A stretch of 8,423 nucleotides of DNA, taken from positions 1 to 8,423 of the forward strand of contig JAKPOE010000121.1 of assembly GCA_029548025.1 (NCBI GenBank), written 5' to 3'. Position 1 is the stretch's first letter; each line of letters opens with the position of its first letter. The stretch comes from Spirochaetota bacterium. Lineage in GTDB: Bacteria; Spirochaetota; UBA4802; UB4802. This document shows, piece by piece, positions 1-7,836 of the stretch. Under the pieces are notes generated by a model, which worked only from the letters and a program-made list of their open reading frames with translations, searched no databases and was not told the DNA's origin. The position numbers and the translations under genes were made by a program.

Positions 1-1
1 C

Positions 2-1117
2 GGTCAGCAATTTAATTTGCGTGCAACAACCAAAAATTTTTCTGTTGAAGATATAGAAAAGGCAGTATCCTACGCACACAACCATCAAGTAAAAGCAATA
101 TTTTTACTCAATGCTTTTCTCCATGAAACAGACATACAACCTGTTAAAGAATACATACGTGTTATTAAACATATCCCATTTGATGCAATCATGGTATCTG
201 ACCCCGGAATGGCTTTGCTTTTACAGGAAGCTGATAGTACATGTAAGCTGCATCTTTCAACGCAGATGTCCACTCTTAATCATTTAGCTATTCAATTCTG
301 GCAAAAACATGGGATAGCTCGTATTGTTTTAGCCAGGGAAACAACACTGGATGAAATAAAAATGATCCGTGATTATACCAACTGTGAGCTGGAGATCTTT
401 TGCCATGGTGCGCTGTGCATTGCCTATTCTGGAAGATGCCTTCTCAGCCGCTACCTCACCGGGCGCGACGCAAACCAGGGTAATTGCGCACATCCCTGCC
501 GCTGGAACTATTCGCTGGTAGAGGAAAAGCGTCCGGGCAATCATCTGGATATTGCACAGTATAATGGAACTGAGATACTTTCATCAAAGGATCTATGTCT
601 CATTCAAAGAATCAATGAATATATACAGGCAGGTGTTGATGCTTTTAAAATTGAAGGCAGGATGAAATCACTCTATTATGTAGCTAATACAGTCCGCATC
701 TATCGTCATGCTATCGATTGCTATAACAACGGTATTGACAGCAGCCATTATAAAAATTTCTGGACAAATGAATTGGATCTGGTAAGCCACAGACCGTATA
801 CTGACGATCTTTTTCATGAGTTTGCCAATCAACCATTTGAAGGAGTACCCTACATTAAAAAAGCTTTGTTTATGGGATATTGCACTGACTCAGATGCACA
901 AAAAAGTATTATTAAAACATTCAATCCTATTTACAAAGGTGATAATCTGGATATCATCTATCCCATAACAAACAATAGCATAAGGGATAGCGGGGCGATA
1001 GTTATGGATATCGAGGTTGATGGCAAAAAATGTGAAATGGCACAACCAAACACGTATCCTACCGTAGTGTTTGATAAACCTGTTGACCGATGGGCAATTG
1101 TGCGCAAACGATTATAG
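2..1117 (+). CDS. U32-family protein (peptidase U32 / TrhP-RlhA-UbiU type), 5' truncated by window edge
   Basis: Open frame from the left edge to TAG at 1115-1117, 371 residues visible. The frame is open upstream of the TTG at 17, and the residues there (GQQFNLRATTKNFS) read as the interior of a U32 domain, so that TTG is not the start. The U32 signature is clear: EIFCHGALC followed by SGRCLLS (bases 392-448). Cysteines at 416, 437, 485 and 596 are spaced 7, 16 and 37 residues apart. This closely resembles the four 4Fe-4S ligands known in UbiU/UbiV, so an Fe-S cluster is likely (inference). Known relatives hydroxylate tRNA U34 (TrhP), 23S rRNA (RlhA) or ubiquinone precursors (UbiU/V); many are only annotated as peptidases. 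The C-terminal region (about 820-1117) fits the U32 C-terminal domain of TrhP-like proteins, and hisS lies 25 bases downstream, so an RNA-modification role is my favoured guess. Bases 401-540 are much GC-richer than the rest of the gene. Confidence 0.88.
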   Translation, partial: GQQFNLRATTKNFSVEDIEKAVSYAHNHQVKAIFLLNAFLHETDIQPVKEYIRVIKHIPFDAIMVSDPGMALLLQEADSTCKLHLSTQMSTLNHLAIQFWQKHGIARIVLARETTLDEIKMIRDYTNCELEIFCHGALCIAYSGRCLLSRYLTGRDANQGNCAHPCRWNYSLVEEKRPGNHLDIAQYNGTEILSSKDLCLIQRINEYIQAGVDAFKIEGRMKSLYYVANTVRIYRHAIDCYNNGIDSSHYKNFWTNELDLVSHRPYTDDLFHEFANQPFEGVPYIKKALFMGYCTDSDAQKSIIKTFNPIYKGDNLDIIYPITNNSIRDSGAIVMDIEVDGKKCEMAQPNTYPTVVFDKPVDRWAIVRKRL

Positions 1118-1129
1118 ATTATACTGGAT

Positions 1130-1135
1130 AAGGAG
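1130..1135 (+). promoter_or_regulatory. Ribosome binding site of hisS
   Basis: AAGGAG lies 7 bases before ATG 1143. It fixes that codon, rather than the in-frame TTG at 1071, as the hisS start. Confidence 0.85.
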
Positions 1136-1142
1136 AACCGCA

Positions 1143-2396
1143 ATGATTCAAAAACCGCCAGGCGTAGAGGATATATTCCCTGACCGAATTACCAGATTTA
1201 ATTATATTATCAATACCGCAAAAGAGGTTTTCCGACTCTATAATTACCGAGAGGTGATATTACCCATTATGGAGTATACAGAGGTGTTTGCAAGAGGGAT
1301 TGGCGACGCAACGGATATCGTGACAAAGGAGATGTTTACCTTTGAAGATAGAGGTGGTAGAAGCTTAACACTCAGGCCCGAAGGTACAGCTTCCATGGTT
1401 CGTGCCTATGTTGAAAATGGCGAATATAATCGTTTATCACTGTGCAAATTTTTTTATTGTGGACCTATGTTCAGAGCAGAAAGACCTCAAAAAGGAAGAT
1501 TGCGACAGTTTAACCAGTTTGGTGCGGAGTTATTTGGTAGTGATCATCCTTATTTTGATTTTGAAATACTATCCATTATGAACGATATTGCTACCAAACT
1601 ACACATTCATGATTATGAGCTTTTATTAAATTCAATTGGTTGTCCTGACTGCCGAAAACCATATATTACCGAGTTATTCAATTATTATAAAAACCATGAG
1701 CATGAACTTTGTGATGATTGTAAAAAACGTTTATATACCAATCCATTACGATTATTAGATTGTAAGGTTGAAAGCTGTGTTGCCATAAAACAGGATGCCC
1801 CAAAGATAACACAATTTTTATGCAAAGCTTGTAACGAGCACTTTGATAACGTTCAAAAGCTTTTACAAAAACATACTATCAAGTATAGCCTTCATCCACT
1901 TCTGGTACGTGGTTTAGATTATTATACAAAAACAACCTTTGAATTTGTTACCGCGCAATTAGGTGGACAGAATGCATTTGCTGCTGGTGGACGATATAAT
2001 AATCTGGTTGAATTATTTGGAGGCAAACCCACTCCTGCCATAGGTTTTGCTGCCGGTATTGAACGTATTGAATTGTTGCTGGAGCAAACGACGCTCACCG
2101 ATGTATTGGATGTATATATTATTTATGCCGATGAAACTGCATCATCGGTAGTTATGCACATTGCCAATCTTCTAAGGAAAAACAATATATCCTGTGATTT
2201 TGACCCAATTACCAAAGGATTTAAAACGCAGTTTAAACGTGCTGATAGGGAAAAGGCAAAATTTGCCATTATAGTTGGTCAGGATGAATTAGCCAATAAC
2301 TCTGTTACCATTAAGGATATGACATCTGGTGAACAGATAGCAATCTTGCAATCAGAGGTTATAAACTTTCTATTAAATAAATTAACAAAACAATAA
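1143..2396 (+). CDS. hisS: Histidyl-tRNA synthetase (HisRS)
   Basis: Charges tRNA-His with histidine in the cytoplasm. It is 417 residues, normal for bacterial HisRS. ATG 1143 is chosen because AAGGAG (1130-1135) sits 7 bases upstream and the protein then begins MIQKPPGVEDIFP, a typical HisRS start; a TTG extension to 1071 would run into the upstream gene. Class II motif 1 is around residues 40-53. Motif 2 spans about 104-131, with FYCGPMFRAERPQ and then RQFNQFG. The HisRS signatures are LVRGLDYY (254-261) and AAGGRYNNL (280-288). Motif 3 is PAIGFAAGIERIE (298-310). The C-terminal anticodon-binding domain covers about 322-415. The insertion domain carries four cysteine pairs (C167/C170, C190/C193, C207/C212, C227/C230), a pattern seen in a subset of bacterial HisRS that may bind zinc (inference). 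It is probably co-transcribed with the U32 gene 25 bases upstream. No convincing terminator follows. Confidence 0.97.
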   Translation: MIQKPPGVEDIFPDRITRFNYIINTAKEVFRLYNYREVILPIMEYTEVFARGIGDATDIVTKEMFTFEDRGGRSLTLRPEGTASMVRAYVENGEYNRLSLCKFFYCGPMFRAERPQKGRLRQFNQFGAELFGSDHPYFDFEILSIMNDIATKLHIHDYELLLNSIGCPDCRKPYITELFNYYKNHEHELCDDCKKRLYTNPLRLLDCKVESCVAIKQDAPKITQFLCKACNEHFDNVQKLLQKHTIKYSLHPLLVRGLDYYTKTTFEFVTAQLGGQNAFAAGGRYNNLVELFGGKPTPAIGFAAGIERIELLLEQTTLTDVLDVYIIYADETASSVVMHIANLLRKNNISCDFDPITKGFKTQFKRADREKAKFAIIVGQDELANNSVTIKDMTSGEQIAILQSEVINFLLNKLTKQ

Positions 2397-2523
2397 TTAT
2401 TATTGAAACTCCACTTTTTACAATCTCTTTTCTACATAATATTAAAACTGTCACAATACAGTGGTTTTGAAATATTGTACTTCAGCATAAAGTCTAAATT
2501 TTAATCTTTCAAATATCCACTTG

Positions 2524-2603
2524 TTCTATTTATTTCTATTTAGCTGTGTTTATTGTGTATTATTATACATGGTTTATGTTGGTTTATGTTGGTTTATGTT
2601 TGA
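2524..2603. repeat. 10-bp-period tandem array, three perfect GGTTTATGTT units at its end
   Basis: GGTTTATGTT occurs three times without gaps at 2571-2580, 2581-2590 and 2591-2600. Upstream, TTCTATTTA occurs twice exactly 10 bases apart (2524 and 2534), followed in the same register by CTGTGTTTAT (2544) and TGTGTATTAT (2554). The whole 80-base stretch can be written as eight T-rich 10-base lines. The period is close to one DNA helical turn. It could be a decayed slippage repeat, a phased curved-DNA element upstream of the next gene, or chance in AT-rich sequence; only the three perfect units are certain. Confidence 0.75.
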
Positions 2604-2651
2604 TATATTCATTATAAACATTTGTTGCTAAATAAAAATCCTTTTTTTTAA

Positions 2652-2663
2652 TAAAGTACTTTA
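2652..2663. repeat. 12-bp perfect palindrome TAAAGTACTTTA
   Basis: The sequence is its own reverse complement and lies 143 bases upstream of ATG 2806, just after a run of T. It could be an operator half-site pair, or chance given the base composition. No regulator gene is nearby to link it to. Confidence 0.3.
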
Positions 2664-2717
2664 CTTAATTTATAGTACCTACCATATTTTGAACAACTAT
2701 CTTTCAAGATTTTGTAA

Positions 2718-2804
2718 ATGGCAATCATGAGCAATCAATACGTTTTGCTGACACACTATGATACCTATCTATGTTTTTTTATCTTAAAATGTTCACCATT
2801 TTAA
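2718..2804 (+). CDS. Possible 28-codon leader ORF directly upstream of the 611-residue gene
   Basis: ATG 2718 opens a frame of 28 codons ending in TAA at 2802-2804, one base before ATG 2806 (TAATATG junction). The peptide begins MAIMSNQYVLLTHYD and ends in CFFILKCSPF; it is hydrophobic with two cysteines. There is no good Shine-Dalgarno site (only AAGA about 10 bases upstream), and an internal ATG at 2727 is an alternative start. A short ORF like this can occur by chance. What makes it worth recording is the exact abutment with the next gene, which itself lacks a ribosome binding site, and the inverted repeat covering its last seven codons. That arrangement would suit translational coupling or a translated leader (inference). 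It is not recognisable by homology. Confidence 0.2.
   Translation: MAIMSNQYVLLTHYDTYLCFFILKCSPF
2784..2804 (+). promoter_or_regulatory. Inverted repeat (hairpin or operator) abutting the start codon of the 611-residue gene
   Basis: Arms TTAAAATG (2784-2791) and CATTTTAA (2797-2804) are perfect reverse complements with a 5-base loop, TTCAC. The right arm ends one base before ATG 2806. It therefore occupies the place where a Shine-Dalgarno site should be, and none is visible there. In RNA it is a weak AT-rich stem that could restrict ribosome access; in DNA it could be a repressor site. Confidence 0.45.
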
Positions 2805-2805
2805 T

Positions 2806-4641
2806 ATGAACACAGAAAGTAAAATGAAACAATTCCCGTTTGTTCAAGGGCTACTGGCAAAGGAACCTCATGTTTATGATATTTTATCTGAAATAGTAAA
2901 AATGCAGGAATTATCACTTCCTGATGGCAAACATGAAATGGCTACACTGCAGTTTTTACAATCCTCGCGAAACATTCCCATACCTTTTACTACTTCTCGC
3001 AACAGCCAGATTGGTTATCTTGTAACACAGCTTTGCAACAACTATCCCGATCATGTAAAAAAGCTGATAACCTTTGATTTCCATGTTGAAGAAAAAACAA
3101 AAAAATTAAACATAATTGAGAAAGAAGAGTACTGCGTTGATGTTCTTGAAGAAGAATTTAACCGTTTGCAGGCAATGCGAGATGAAATATCAAAACAAAA
3201 TTTATTAGCGCTGTTAAAGCAATATCGTCTTTTTAATCTTTCAAAACTTATAAAGAAATCCATTAATAAAAATGACTTAAACAGGATTATTAAATCAGAA
3301 TTGGGTAAAACAATTTTTATATTCAAGCATTTTACCATAGATAAAAGTCATGTTGAGCTGGCTGAAGATTACTGCTTCCATGCTGAAAATTATCAGAGCG
3401 TTAAAAGTTCTATTAATTTTAAAACATTGAAAAATATAATATCTCAACATGCTGATATGCTTTTGCGCAGGCTTAAACGATTTGGTATTATATCAAATGA
3501 GTTCAGTGATTACCGTGATGCCAAGCTGGATTACATATTTACGGTGCTTCTGGAAGATTTAGCATCGCTACTTAATGAAAGTGATTTAGCGGAGGTTAAA
3601 AATACTCATGCTTTCAGATCTTGTCTATTAAAAGTTGACGCCCTGCTTGATCCTGTTGATACCTATAACAATGATATTGTTTCATTTATACATGAACACA
3701 AATTATGTACGCAGGTAGATATTATTGATAGTTTGCCAGATATAGATGAAGAACTCATTGAAAAATGGCGTGAATCAAATTATTGTAAAAATGCAAAGGT
3801 AATTGCTTTTACTAATCCTGAAGATAATCATCGCTATTATTGTGATGGAACGGTATTGATTAGTTATCTGTCAGAGCTTAATCAATTAATCAATTATCAG
3901 AGGGATAAATTTGAAAAGTTAGGTTATCTGGAAAAAGATAAAATAAAAAAAACATATGCTATTTTAATTAAAATTGCTGAAAATATTATTGCAGGGGATG
4001 CATATGACGAACTATCACTTAATAGCGAACAAAAACAAATTCTACAAAAAATTATAGATGACTTTGATAAACAAAAGATTGAAGAGTTGCCATCGCAGCC
4101 GGTTACCATTGTAAAACAAACAAAGCAAAAAAAATCATTATTAAAACGATTTGTTGATGCATTTCTTTCTCTATTTAAAAGAAAGACAATAATAAAACCT
4201 ATTACACAAACTCATGTATTTTCATCACCGGTTCATCAACTAAGTAAAAAAACAAAAAATTTTTATGATACTATCAGCTCAATTAATAAAAATATTATAG
4301 CCATGACAGAGGTCATTGATATTACTGATGAAAATGAGTCAGATATAAATGAATTAATTGAAGAATTAAGAAATACAGGATTAAAAATAGTAATCCCCAT
4401 TTATAATGCACGGAAGGTGTTATATCCACGAAGAAGCCAGAAATTATTAATCCCGGATATTGAATATGTTCTTGTATCTCCCGTTGTTATGCGATCGTAT
4501 GATGCAATAAAAGAATTTAGCGATTCACTTGTAGGAAAAAAACTCAATGGTGAAGTTATTCCTGCTTCTGGTATTATTGCGATAGAGAAGTATCTGTATA
4601 CACTCTATCGCCAGAAAAGAAATCTGATGATAAAAAAATAG
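2806..4641 (+). CDS. Hypothetical protein of 611 residues, function unknown
   Basis: I do not recognise this protein. It has no signal peptide and no convincing membrane span, so it is probably cytoplasmic. Residues 1-290 look mainly helical and charged. Residues 290-350 (FIHEHKLCTQVDIIDSLPD, ending near YYCDGT) could form a small helix-turn-helix-like or winged unit, but this is only a pattern impression. Residues 350-425 are helical and charged. Residues 437-460 are a basic amphipathic stretch (KSLLKRFVDAFLSLFKRK) that could bind a membrane or another protein. The C-terminal 480-605 part looks alpha/beta and includes LKIVIPIYNARKVLYPRR. ATG 2806 has no ribosome binding site and touches an inverted repeat; in-frame ATG 2824, with AGAAAG just upstream, is a plausible alternative start giving 605 residues. 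The reading frame is long and uninterrupted with composition like its neighbours, so it is surely a gene. It converges on the fmdB-type gene with 13 bases between stops. Confidence 0.85.
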   Translation: MNTESKMKQFPFVQGLLAKEPHVYDILSEIVKMQELSLPDGKHEMATLQFLQSSRNIPIPFTTSRNSQIGYLVTQLCNNYPDHVKKLITFDFHVEEKTKKLNIIEKEEYCVDVLEEEFNRLQAMRDEISKQNLLALLKQYRLFNLSKLIKKSINKNDLNRIIKSELGKTIFIFKHFTIDKSHVELAEDYCFHAENYQSVKSSINFKTLKNIISQHADMLLRRLKRFGIISNEFSDYRDAKLDYIFTVLLEDLASLLNESDLAEVKNTHAFRSCLLKVDALLDPVDTYNNDIVSFIHEHKLCTQVDIIDSLPDIDEELIEKWRESNYCKNAKVIAFTNPEDNHRYYCDGTVLISYLSELNQLINYQRDKFEKLGYLEKDKIKKTYAILIKIAENIIAGDAYDELSLNSEQKQILQKIIDDFDKQKIEELPSQPVTIVKQTKQKKSLLKRFVDAFLSLFKRKTIIKPITQTHVFSSPVHQLSKKTKNFYDTISSINKNIIAMTEVIDITDENESDINELIEELRNTGLKIVIPIYNARKVLYPRRSQKLLIPDIEYVLVSPVVMRSYDAIKEFSDSLVGKKLNGEVIPASGIIAIEKYLYTLYRQKRNLMIKK

Positions 4642-4654
4642 TTATTCTATTATT

Positions 4655-4924
4655 CTACGATTCTGTATTAGCTTCACATGTTTTGGATTGGCATGAAGCA
4701 CATGAAGGCTCTGAAGAAGATTTAATTAACTTATCATTAGAATTATTCTTATAGTCGGTTACATAAAAGCCGGATCCTTTAAAAATAATTCCGGCTCCAG
4801 CACCTATAATACGTTTAACTTCACCTCCGCATTGAGCACATGTTTTTACTGGTTCATCCTTTATAGACTGAAACAATTCAAATTTATTATTACAAGAGGT
4901 ACAAACATATTCGTAGGTAGGCAT
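4655..4924 (-). CDS. FmdB-family zinc-ribbon protein
   Basis: A small protein of 89 residues with the classic FmdB/CxxC_CxxC_SSSS N-terminus [16 protein letters not shown]. Cysteines C8/C11 and C29/C32 form the predicted zinc ribbon. The family's [10 protein letters not shown] stretch follows at residues 50-59. The family is named after a putative regulator of formamidase genes, but most members have no proven function; zinc binding is inferred from the cysteines. The tail carries three further cysteines (C75, C78, C83) in a Ser-rich context, which is variable in the family. The start is firm: GGAGG (4931-4935 on the minus strand) lies 6 bases upstream of ATG 4924. The chemoreceptor gene is 208 bases upstream on the same strand, far enough for separate transcription. 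No terminator is seen between this gene and the converging 611-residue gene. Confidence 0.93.
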   Translation of the reverse strand: MPTYEYVCTSCNNKFELFQSIKDEPVKTCAQCGGEVKRIIGAGAGIIFKGSGFYVTDYKNNSNDKLIKSSSEPSCASCQSKTCEANTES

Positions 4925-4950
4925 TTCATCCCTCCATATTACGCATAAAT

Positions 4951-4956
4951 AGTATA
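4951..4956 (-). promoter_or_regulatory. Candidate -10 box for the FmdB-type gene
   Basis: On the minus strand this reads TATACT, five of six matches to TATAAT, and would start transcription about 20 bases before the ATG and just upstream of the GGAGG site. No good -35 box is found at 16-18 bases, so the call rests on position and the -10 box only. Confidence 0.3.
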
Positions 4957-5043
4957 ATTTTCATGAATATAATTAATATATTTAATTGAATGATTAATAC
5001 TATAAATAATGTATACAAATATAGCAACAAATCAATAATTTTT

Positions 5044-5061
5044 CTTTAAAAAATTTTAAAG
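5044..5061. repeat. AT-rich inverted repeat between chemoreceptor and FmdB-type genes
   Basis: Arms CTTTAAAA and TTTTAAAG are perfect reverse complements separated by AA. Neither strand has a T-tract after the repeat, so it is not a standard terminator. It may be an operator or chance. An 11-base direct repeat ATACTACAATC (5097-5107 and 5111-5121) lies closer to the chemoreceptor stop codon. Confidence 0.35.
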
Positions 5062-5132
5062 TAACAAATTTATAAACATAAAAGATGTTGTACTTTATAC
5101 TACAATCTAAATACTACAATCCGATATACAAA

Positions 5133-7799
5133 TTACGTATTATTGTCAGATTCTGAATTAGAATTAGAATTAGCAGTATATCCTATACTTTCACTTAACT
5201 CTTGTGCACTTAAATCAAGGATTTTTGAAAACCCCTGTACAAATTCAGCACTTTCAAGCGCTTTCTGACTTATTTCGATAATTGCATTGACCGCTTTGGT
5301 TAACTCATCAATGGTAACTTTTTGTTCCATCGAAAAATTATACACTGACCCGGATAGTTCTTTAAATTTTTCAAGTTTTGATCGTATATCTTGATTTTTT
5401 ATCCCTAATTCGTTGGTAAAATCAACGGTGTCTTTCAGTACATTAAAGGTTTCACCAATGCCTTTTCGAATAGCTTTAATAGCTTCAGTAGCTTTACTAA
5501 TATACTGTATTTCATTGGTGATCATTTTAGCCTGATCGGCAATGGTTGCATGAATCCCCTTTACTATGTCAGTGGTTTGATCTGCTAATTTATTTACTTC
5601 ATCAGCAACAACTGAAAATCCTTTACCGGATTCTCCTGCTCGTGCAGCTTCTATGGCAGCATTTAATGCCAGCAGGTTAATTTTATCAGCTATTTCATTG
5701 ATATTCACAATGGTCTGTTCAACTTCTTTTAAATATTCAGCTATTGATTCAATAGCATTGATTGATTTGGTAATGGTAACTTCTCCCTCCTCAGATTGTT
5801 TTACAGCTTGCTCAATAGAATTTGATAAACGCGTTATTCGCTGTGACACCTGACTGCTGCTGGCATCTATTGATTCAATATCATTTTTAATCACGTCCAT
5901 ACTGTTAGCTTGCTGTTGAATTGCGTTGAGATTGGATTCAAACGACGATGACATCTCTTCGTATGCGCTGGAGGTTTCTTCTACAATGGTTGATAGTTCC
6001 CTTGCAATATCATATAACTTGGTAGCTGAAATATTAAGATCAGAGCTCAATCGTTTTACTTCTTCTGATTTTGCATGTGTTGATTGGAACAAGTTCTTTA
6101 ACGATTCAACCATCTTATTAAAAGCGCTGGTAATATAACCAAATTCATCGCCGGACTGTACCGGTATGGCAACGTCAAAATTGCCTTTATCAACTTCTTT
6201 CAAACCATCAGTTAACTGACGAAGAGGTTTAACAAGGATGCCTGCAAAAAATAATCGTATCCCAAAGCGGATAAATACATATACTATAATAACAATTGCT
6301 ATTAATATGGCGACAGTTGAATGCATAAATGAACGATATGCAGTATAAGGGAAAGCTATCTCATGAATAATTTCATTGTTTATGTATCGATAAGCAACAA
6401 CGTGCTGACCATCAGTTGCAACATGGTATGTTCGCATTCCGGGAAATTGTACCGGGATTAAGAACTGTGTTATGTCATGTTTTAACTCTTCACCTTCTTT
6501 TGAAGTTGTTTCAAGGTAATTGGCGATGGCACTGGTAAATTGTTGCAATATAGGTTCTTGTTTTGGTAATAATAACTTCAGGTCATTCCTGAAGTTAGGG
6601 CCTTTTAATTGCGATATCTTATGGTGGAAATGATAGACCTTCGCATCAAGTTCCCTGCAAAATGCCATTAATGCACTATAGTCAATGGTGTTTTTATGCT
6701 GCTCAATATAATACCGTAATGTTGCCACATATCCCTGAAACGATACAGGGGTATTATCCAATAATAATTGCAACCCCTCTACAGTATTATTTTCAGCATG
6801 TGAAAAAATCATATTCCATGTATATGCATGTTTCATCTCCATTGCAATGTCATCTTTATTATAACTATCTGGCAGATTTTGTGTCCATGTATTATTGGCA
6901 ATATTGTATGTAGCGTGATAGATATAGTTATCCATAGTTTGGTTGTTGAGTACTGTTAACAAAGCAGAACGGTAATAAATTTCATCAAAATCCTTTTCAT
7001 TCTTTTTTAGAACAATAAATCCTATAATCTGCAGTAAGCACAAAACAGTTACCAGTATAATCCCGATGAGTTTACCTAAAAATGAAAATCGTTCTTTTGA
7101 ATTATTGATATAAACTATAAAGACAAGAAAGAAACCTAAAAGGTTAAACAATGTCCATGCCGTATGGAATACGTCTCTATCAATAACACCTTCCCTGCTC
7201 AGCGTATTGGTGGTGGAAGGAACGACGGTACCTATCACTGTGAATAAAAACAAAAGTAATAAGATCTTTTTTTCTTCTTTATTGCTGGTAAAAAAACGCC
7301 ACCACAGTACAATAAAAGAACATAAAATTCCAACCATTATTAAGACACCTATCTGCTTGCTTATCTCATCAGCATCAAAATCATAATAGTGCCCTCTGAA
7401 TAAAAATACAATATCCGACTGCAACGAGACAATGATAAAAGCAATCAGTGCACCAAATGAAAGTATATAACCCATGATAATATATATTTTAGCAGCACGG
7501 GGAGCTTTTGGAGATGGATAAAAGAAATAAAAGTATCCCAGATATGCTATCCCCAGCAATATGGTTAAAATGGTTAGCCATCGATGATATGCTGCCAATG
7601 GATGATAAACACTTGATGATATAAAATATCCAAAATTAAAAACACCCAGTATAATTAAAGCTTTAGCTAATATGGTGGTAGCTTCTGATTTATCTTTTGT
7701 ATTGTATAAAAAAAATCCTGTTGTTAAGAAAAAAATTATAGGTATAATTGTGCCCAATGAAAACGAATTGAACAGTATAATAGAACCCATAACTGCCAT
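5133..7799 (-). CDS. Methyl-accepting chemotaxis protein with multi-span (7TM-like) N-terminus, HAMP and signalling domain
   Basis: A membrane receptor expected to control the CheA/CheW kinase. Predicted membrane helices: 8-32, 41-65, 72-94, 103-125, 149-170, 178-195, 213-232, 241-264 and 493-518. Basic loops (KDK at 35-37, PKAPRAAK near 97-104, NKEEKK at 173-178, SKER at 234-237) fall on alternate sides, giving N-outside and C-inside with nine spans. Residues 265-490 are then extracytoplasmic, a probable ligand-binding region I cannot assign to a family. HAMP is about 515-570 ([19 protein letters not shown]). The coiled-coil signalling domain is about 575-865, with the hairpin tip around [20 protein letters not shown] and then [14 protein letters not shown] (701-740). 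[10 protein letters not shown] (607-616) resembles a methylation region. There is no C-terminal NWETF-type tether; the tail is Asn/Ser-rich. ATG 7790 (residue 4) may be the true start, because the AAGGGG site is only 1 base from ATG 7799 but 10 from ATG 7790. No other chemotaxis gene is in view. Confidence 0.95.
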   Translation of the reverse strand: MAVMGSIILFNSFSLGTIIPIIFFLTTGFFLYNTKDKSEATTILAKALIILGVFNFGYFISSSVYHPLAAYHRWLTILTILLGIAYLGYFYFFYPSPKAPRAAKIYIIMGYILSFGALIAFIIVSLQSDIVFLFRGHYYDFDADEISKQIGVLIMVGILCSFIVLWWRFFTSNKEEKKILLLLFLFTVIGTVVPSTTNTLSREGVIDRDVFHTAWTLFNLLGFFLVFIVYINNSKERFSFLGKLIGIILVTVLCLLQIIGFIVLKKNEKDFDEIYYRSALLTVLNNQTMDNYIYHATYNIANNTWTQNLPDSYNKDDIAMEMKHAYTWNMIFSHAENNTVEGLQLLLDNTPVSFQGYVATLRYYIEQHKNTIDYSALMAFCRELDAKVYHFHHKISQLKGPNFRNDLKLLLPKQEPILQQFTSAIANYLETTSKEGEELKHDITQFLIPVQFPGMRTYHVATDGQHVVAYRYINNEIIHEIAFPYTAYRSFMHSTVAILIAIVIIVYVFIRFGIRLFFAGILVKPLRQLTDGLKEVDKGNFDVAIPVQSGDEFGYITSAFNKMVESLKNLFQSTHAKSEEVKRLSSDLNISATKLYDIARELSTIVEETSSAYEEMSSSFESNLNAIQQQANSMDVIKNDIESIDASSSQVSQRITRLSNSIEQAVKQSEEGEVTITKSINAIESIAEYLKEVEQTIVNINEIADKINLLALNAAIEAARAGESGKGFSVVADEVNKLADQTTDIVKGIHATIADQAKMITNEIQYISKATEAIKAIRKGIGETFNVLKDTVDFTNELGIKNQDIRSKLEKFKELSGSVYNFSMEQKVTIDELTKAVNAIIEISQKALESAEFVQGFSKILDLSAQELSESIGYTANSNSNSESDNNT
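5155..5172. repeat. Hexanucleotide microsatellite GAATTA x3 in the chemoreceptor tail
   Basis: Three perfect GAATTA copies; on the minus strand they encode an Asn-Ser dipeptide repeat (residues 877-882). Copy-number change would keep the frame and only lengthen or shorten the disordered C-terminal tail. Confidence 0.7.
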
Positions 7800-7800
7800 A

Positions 7801-7806
7801 CCCCTT
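7801..7806 (-). promoter_or_regulatory. Shine-Dalgarno-like AAGGGG of the chemoreceptor gene
   Basis: On the minus strand AAGGGG is separated by 1 base from ATG 7799 and by 10 bases from the in-frame ATG 7790. The normal spacing favours the second ATG, which would remove three residues (MAV) from the protein. Confidence 0.5.
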
Positions 7807-7836
7807 ATATATATTTTTTTTTAGTAACTTTGTTTA

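Larger units (their letters stand above)
2397..2805. other. AT-rich intergenic region between hisS and the 611-residue gene
   Basis: A 409-base spacer without a long ORF. It contains, in order: a short odd palindrome at the hisS stop (2391-2405, arms CAATAAT and ATTATTG, too tight for a terminator); a 10-base-periodic tandem array (2524-2603); a run of eight T (2642-2649); a 12-base perfect palindrome TAAAGTACTTTA (2652-2663); a possible 28-codon leader ORF (2718-2804); and an inverted repeat touching the next start codon (2784-2804). I found no rho-independent terminator with a GC-rich stem and T-tract, and no promoter with two good boxes. TTGAAC at 2689 is a weak -35 candidate without a matching -10. 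Confidence 0.8.

Noticed and set aside
1071..1142. 24-codon N-terminal extension of hisS starting at TTG 1071
   Set aside because: It overlaps the end of the U32 gene in another frame, shows no HisRS similarity, and ATG 1143 has a well-placed AAGGAG.
2391..2405. Rho-independent terminator after hisS
   Set aside because: The palindrome has a one-base centre, no G or C in most of the stem and no following T-tract, so it cannot form a usual terminator hairpin.
3051..4109. Minus-strand ORFs of 95 and 61 codons inside the 611-residue gene
   Set aside because: They read as hydrophobic, Ser/Phe-rich antisense products of Lys/Glu-rich coding sequence, a common artefact in AT-rich genes.
5044..5061. 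Terminator of the chemoreceptor gene
   Set aside because: The stem is entirely A/T apart from its end pair, has a two-base spacer, and on the minus strand is followed by A residues rather than T.
5653..6913. Plus-strand ORFs of 66, 70 and 83 codons inside the chemoreceptor
   Set aside because: They are antisense to well-conserved HAMP/MCP and sensor coding sequence, with no sign of independent function.
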